Part shown: piece by piece, positions 60,401-64,000 of the stretch
Layout of the letters: every line of letters starts with the position of its first letter
Position numbering within the stretch: the first letter of the stretch is position 1
Assembly (NCBI GenBank): GCA_013399875.1
Contig: VXAZ01001670.1
Coordinates: 124,001 to 188,000, forward strand
Reading direction: 5' to 3'
DNA: 64,000 nt
Origin: Gymnorhina tibicen
Taxonomy: Eukaryota > Chordata > Aves > Passeriformes > Artamidae
Notes under the pieces: generated by a model
The model's database searches: none
Seen by the model: only the letters and a program-made list of their open reading frames with translations
What the model was told of the DNA's origin: nothing
Program-made: the position numbers and the translations under genes

Positions 60401-63400
60401 CCACGCCTTTAACTCTGTCACTGTGCACCTGGTCCCCAGACCATGGACTTCCAAAATTAATTTGTTCTCCCATATCACCCCTGCCCTTAATTTCTTTAGC
60501 ATCCACTGGCTGGGTCATGTGACAAGTTTTTCTTCACTCATTCTTTTCTTGAATAACCATTTTGTTGATCTCTCCCTCAAATTTCCCTGTTCTTCATAGT
60601 ACTTAAATTTGTACCATCTGTTGAAGCCTGTGGAAAGAAGGTCCTTGCTTTTGTGGATGCTTCAGCACTGTCTCACTGCACACAGAAAATACCCACAGCC
60701 TCACAAATATCCCTGGAAATTTGATTTCCTGATTTTTTTGACTTCGTATCCACTCCTTTCATCCTCTAATTAGTACACTTGTTCTGAGCTTACTTCTTCA
60801 GTTTAGCTAGTCTCTGTGGAGTGCGGTAATACCATGCCAATTTTTTTTTTTTTCCAATGTGATAAAATGCCATTTTCCTCCATCAGGGCAGATTTCATAG
60901 TCAGCTGTGTATTAAAAGGTCAATGTACAAAAACCTTAAAAAAGTATCGATCAGTCTGGAAGCTAGTGATATTTTTGTAATGCCCTGGTGACACAATGAT
61001 TAAACTGATTAAGCCATAAATGATGAGGACATCAACTTCTGTCAGTTCAGCTCCTGGAATAGCCCTCCAGCCCCCAGTCTCCCAGTGTTCTGGATAAATG
61101 TGCTTTGATTTCGTTGTAAAATGCCAGGTCAATGGACTGCCGAGTACTCAAACAAAGCTAAATGTCCTGACCACGTGCAAAGCCACAGGTGAAATCAAGG
61201 CAGGGAAATGTGAGCAGTTGGCAGACCTACAGCAGATGCCATCTCTGTTTGTCTGTGATGAAGGTGAGGTGTTCCTCTCCACTGGTGACATGTTTTCCAC
61301 TTCTGCCTGGCAATTTGCCTGGCTGCTCTTCACTACTTATTATCCAGATAGTCTCAGGTCTGATATAATTTCATCTGGAAAAAGTTTCTATCTAATTCTT
61401 CGTAGAACATAATCACAGTGCAACAGCTTCAAAGGGAACCCCTGACTGTGTCCAGCACTAGGTACTGGGGCTACTCTAATGGCTCCAACAAACGAAGCTA
61501 AACACTGAGACCGTTTGAAGAGTGTGACAAGTGTGGATGGTAGTGGTGGTAGCAACTTGCTTATTATGCATGTCACACCAGGAGCACTGCACACCAGCTT
61601 TCTGCCATCTGAGTGGTGTGCCAGGACTTGGGGCCAAAACATAGTCCTAGCTGTTTAAGGCCCTGATTACCTGGGAAATGCTCCTTTTTTGCAGTGTCAC
61701 ATACCCAGAGCTGGTGACGAGGGAGCTGAAGTGGGAGTGCGTCAAGACGATGTTTGTGGCAGCACACTCTGTAGCACAGCCTGCATTGGCTCACTTGCTA
61801 GGCAACCTCTGAATGCTGCCTTTCTCAAGTGTTTGGGAGGAGGTGAGCTGATCTCCTTTTGGGTATGGCTAGAACAGAGCAGCTCTGATTCTGAATCATT
61901 ATTCTGCCACTGATTAATTAACAATGGGAAAAGTTTATTCATTAACTGAACTTGTCTCTCTTCTCTGCTTTAATTTGGAAAAAGCAATTAAGTACTAGTG
62001 TTGATGAACCAGAGTGTAAATACACAAACAACTAGTCCCAAAGCCCTGTGCCTTTCTTTATATGAGGAGGGTGTTAACACCTATTTACCTGTAAGGTAAA
62101 CTTCCTGCAACTCTCCTATTAGAGCTTGTAGGAATGAGGCTATAGCAAGTGAGCAGTGTGGGTGCAGTTTTGGCACCCACACACGACAGAAGCTGGTCTT
62201 GGGCCAAGATCAGTGTGCAGATGCAGCTGGTGCACCAGGCCCTGCATGGATTTAGCAGTTGCTATGCATCTGTGGAACTAGTAATGGTAATAGTAATGCA
62301 CAACAACCTTGCATGGAAGGAATTTAATTCTCATTTTTTTATCTTTATAAAAGCCCTCTTTGTAAATGCAGCCACTTGTACTTGTGGCAGTAGCCGAGAG
62401 GTTTTTTTTGCTATGTATGTAAGGATCACTACACCCATCAGTGACACAGGTTTGCCTTCTGGATGGAAGGCAACAGACTTTGTTACCATTTCCTGTGGAC
62501 TTTATGGCATGGTGGTCTCTTGCCCCTCTCCAATTCCTAGCACTCAGAAAGGATGAGAAAAACACTACCAGATGAATGAGCAACTGGTATAATCCTGCTG
62601 AGACAGGATACTGCTTTCAAGTTGCACGTGATTGAAATTTGTGATGATTTCCACCCTTCTGGGGATCTGCTGGCCAGCTATAGGCAAAAAGTGATTCTGG
62701 GTTTGAGATATCTTGGCAGCTGGAGGGATGAGTTCTTGAGCGGTCATTAACTGATGCAGACAGACAGAAGCAAAAGGAAAGCAAGTCAGGGGGAGTGAGA
62801 TGTGTGCTTCTCTTTGAATTTATTCTTTAGCTGCTGTTTCTTATCATGGTCCACTGATTCTGTAGTTAATTTTGTAGTAGAGATTTTGTAGTTTCTTTGT
62901 AGGCTTGGGTCTCATTTTTTCAGGAGTGGGTTCAAACATTTAGTCTTGGTCTTGAACTCTCATGTGACAGGTTAGGCACCTGCATTATAATTACGACCAG
63001 TCATTTTCTATTCCCCAGGACTTTTCTTGTCTCTTTCTCATTGATGCCCAGAAGAGTTTAGTAACAGTAAAGGGAGTTAATGACTGAGCTACTTTGTCAG
63101 TCCTTGGTGAGATGAGCTTGTGAAACTGCAGACTTGTTTCACTGTTGCGTATTAATGGTTAAGAGTGTGGTAGCACCTAGAAGAGAAGACAAGAATACAA
63201 ACTAGGCATCCACCTGGCAGATGCCCTCCTTCTTTGCTGGACAAATGTGTGACAAAAAAAAGAAGTAAGGCAGAAAGAGATGGAGGTACAGAGGGAGACA
63301 GCAGCAAAGATGGGGACAGATGCTGAGTAACCAGGTCTTTCAGTCTCCTCCATAAGACTTTTTCTCTTCAGTCTTTTTAGAGATGATCTTGTTGGCAATC

Positions 63401-64000
63401 AAATTAGAAAAGGAGGCTAAAGACTGACCATGCACTGGGAGAAAGTGGTAGCTTGAAACCTCAAGACACTTCTGTCCTGTGAAGAGGGATTGTCACAGGA
63501 CTGGTGTCAGAAGAATGGATATGGATTGGCCTCAGAGAGCCTGTGCAAAAGGGTAGCAGATGAAGGATCTGAATCTCAGTGACATTTCTGTGTCTGACAC
63601 AGCTCAGAGAAAAATAGAGTATTTAATTACAGGAGAGTTTCAATTACATGAATTGCTGGTGCAATGTGTAGTCAAAAGCCTGTACGGGATAGGTCCTTCA
63701 GATTGCTGAGCATGCTTTCAAGACAAGATATGAAGGATAGATGAAACGTGATTCAAAACTGTCTTGTAAAGATGCACTATGGTCATCTTGCCACGAGACA
63801 GATGAAGTTTGTAAATGGGCAAGGAGTGCACTGACTCTGCTCTAAAACCCCCCCCCCCCCCAATTATTTTGACTTGTGACAGCCACAAGCTGAAGTAATA
63901 AAATAAACTTAAACCTGACCCTGCATGCAGCCTGTGAACATCTCTCTTCTGCCAGACAAAATGCTTTCAGATGTCTCTCCTAAGACAATTGATTTTTGAA
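54434..64000. other. Intergenic DNA to the window end
   Basis: About 9.6 kb of AT-rich unique sequence. Noticeable local features are poly-T tracts (about 55781-55800, 59606-59632 and 60841-60854), a locally GC- and CpG-richer patch near 58910-59060, and a C14 run at 63848-63861. Open frames (longest 136 codons, minus 55045-55455) resemble no known protein and none has convincing splice context. Confidence 0.5.
63848..63861. repeat. C14 homopolymer
   Basis: Fourteen consecutive C residues follow AAAA and precede AATTATTTT. It is a prone site for sequencing-length error. Confidence 0.9.

Noticed and set aside
1..64000. CRISPR arrays, operons, prophage or other prokaryotic systems
   Set aside because: No spaced direct repeats or dense ORF arrays. 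The intron-bearing DIO2 gene and CR1 LINEs show this is a bird nuclear genome.

Overview
The window looks like euchromatic, AT-rich, gene-poor DNA from a bird. The main evidence is five fragments of CR1 (chicken repeat 1) LINEs, several of them ending in the octamer-like ATTCTATGATTC tail typical of that family, plus two solo LTRs. One recognisable vertebrate gene, DIO2 (type 2 iodothyronine deiodinase), has an avian-looking C-terminus. I cannot name the species. One ambiguous base at 54366 suggests a draft assembly.

Layout. Positions 1-27.2 kb are intergenic: unique AT-rich sequence interrupted by CR1 fragments (about 487-706 minus, 6080-6945 minus, 13920-14806 plus, 16765-16829 plus) and two solo LTRs, both lying in minus orientation and each framed by a perfect 6-bp target-site duplication (3972-4576 and 8507-9012). 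The DIO2 locus spans about 27.27-44.46 kb on the plus strand. It has a cAMP response element (27274-27281), a TATA box (27339-27346), a roughly 0.6-kb 5' leader with a G-rich tract and seven short upstream ORFs, coding exon 1 (27971-28192), an 11.0-kb intron, and exon 2. Exon 2 carries the rest of the coding region (39206-39823, with two in-frame UGA selenocysteine codons) and a 4.6-kb 3' UTR that ends in a SECIS element (about 44148-44218) and tandem polyadenylation signals (44432-44444). From 44.5 kb to the end the sequence is intergenic again, with one longer CR1 copy (51560-52589) and a compound pyrimidine microsatellite (54276-54433) containing the single N.

How it works together. DIO2 activates thyroxine to T3 at the endoplasmic reticulum. 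Everything needed for a selenoprotein gene is present in cis: a cAMP-responsive core promoter, a leader expected to restrain translation, two UGA codons, and one distal SECIS about 4.3 kb after the stop. The predicted spliced mRNA (about 0.6 + 0.22 + 5.25 kb, or 6.1 kb) depends on a transcription start inferred from the TATA box.

No unknown multigene system is apparent. The most interesting observations are regulatory: the inferred SECIS fold, the dense uORF array, a cluster of early poly(A) signals that would yield SECIS-less transcripts, and an assembly-suspect microsatellite junction. Most other open frames are unsupported chance ORFs.
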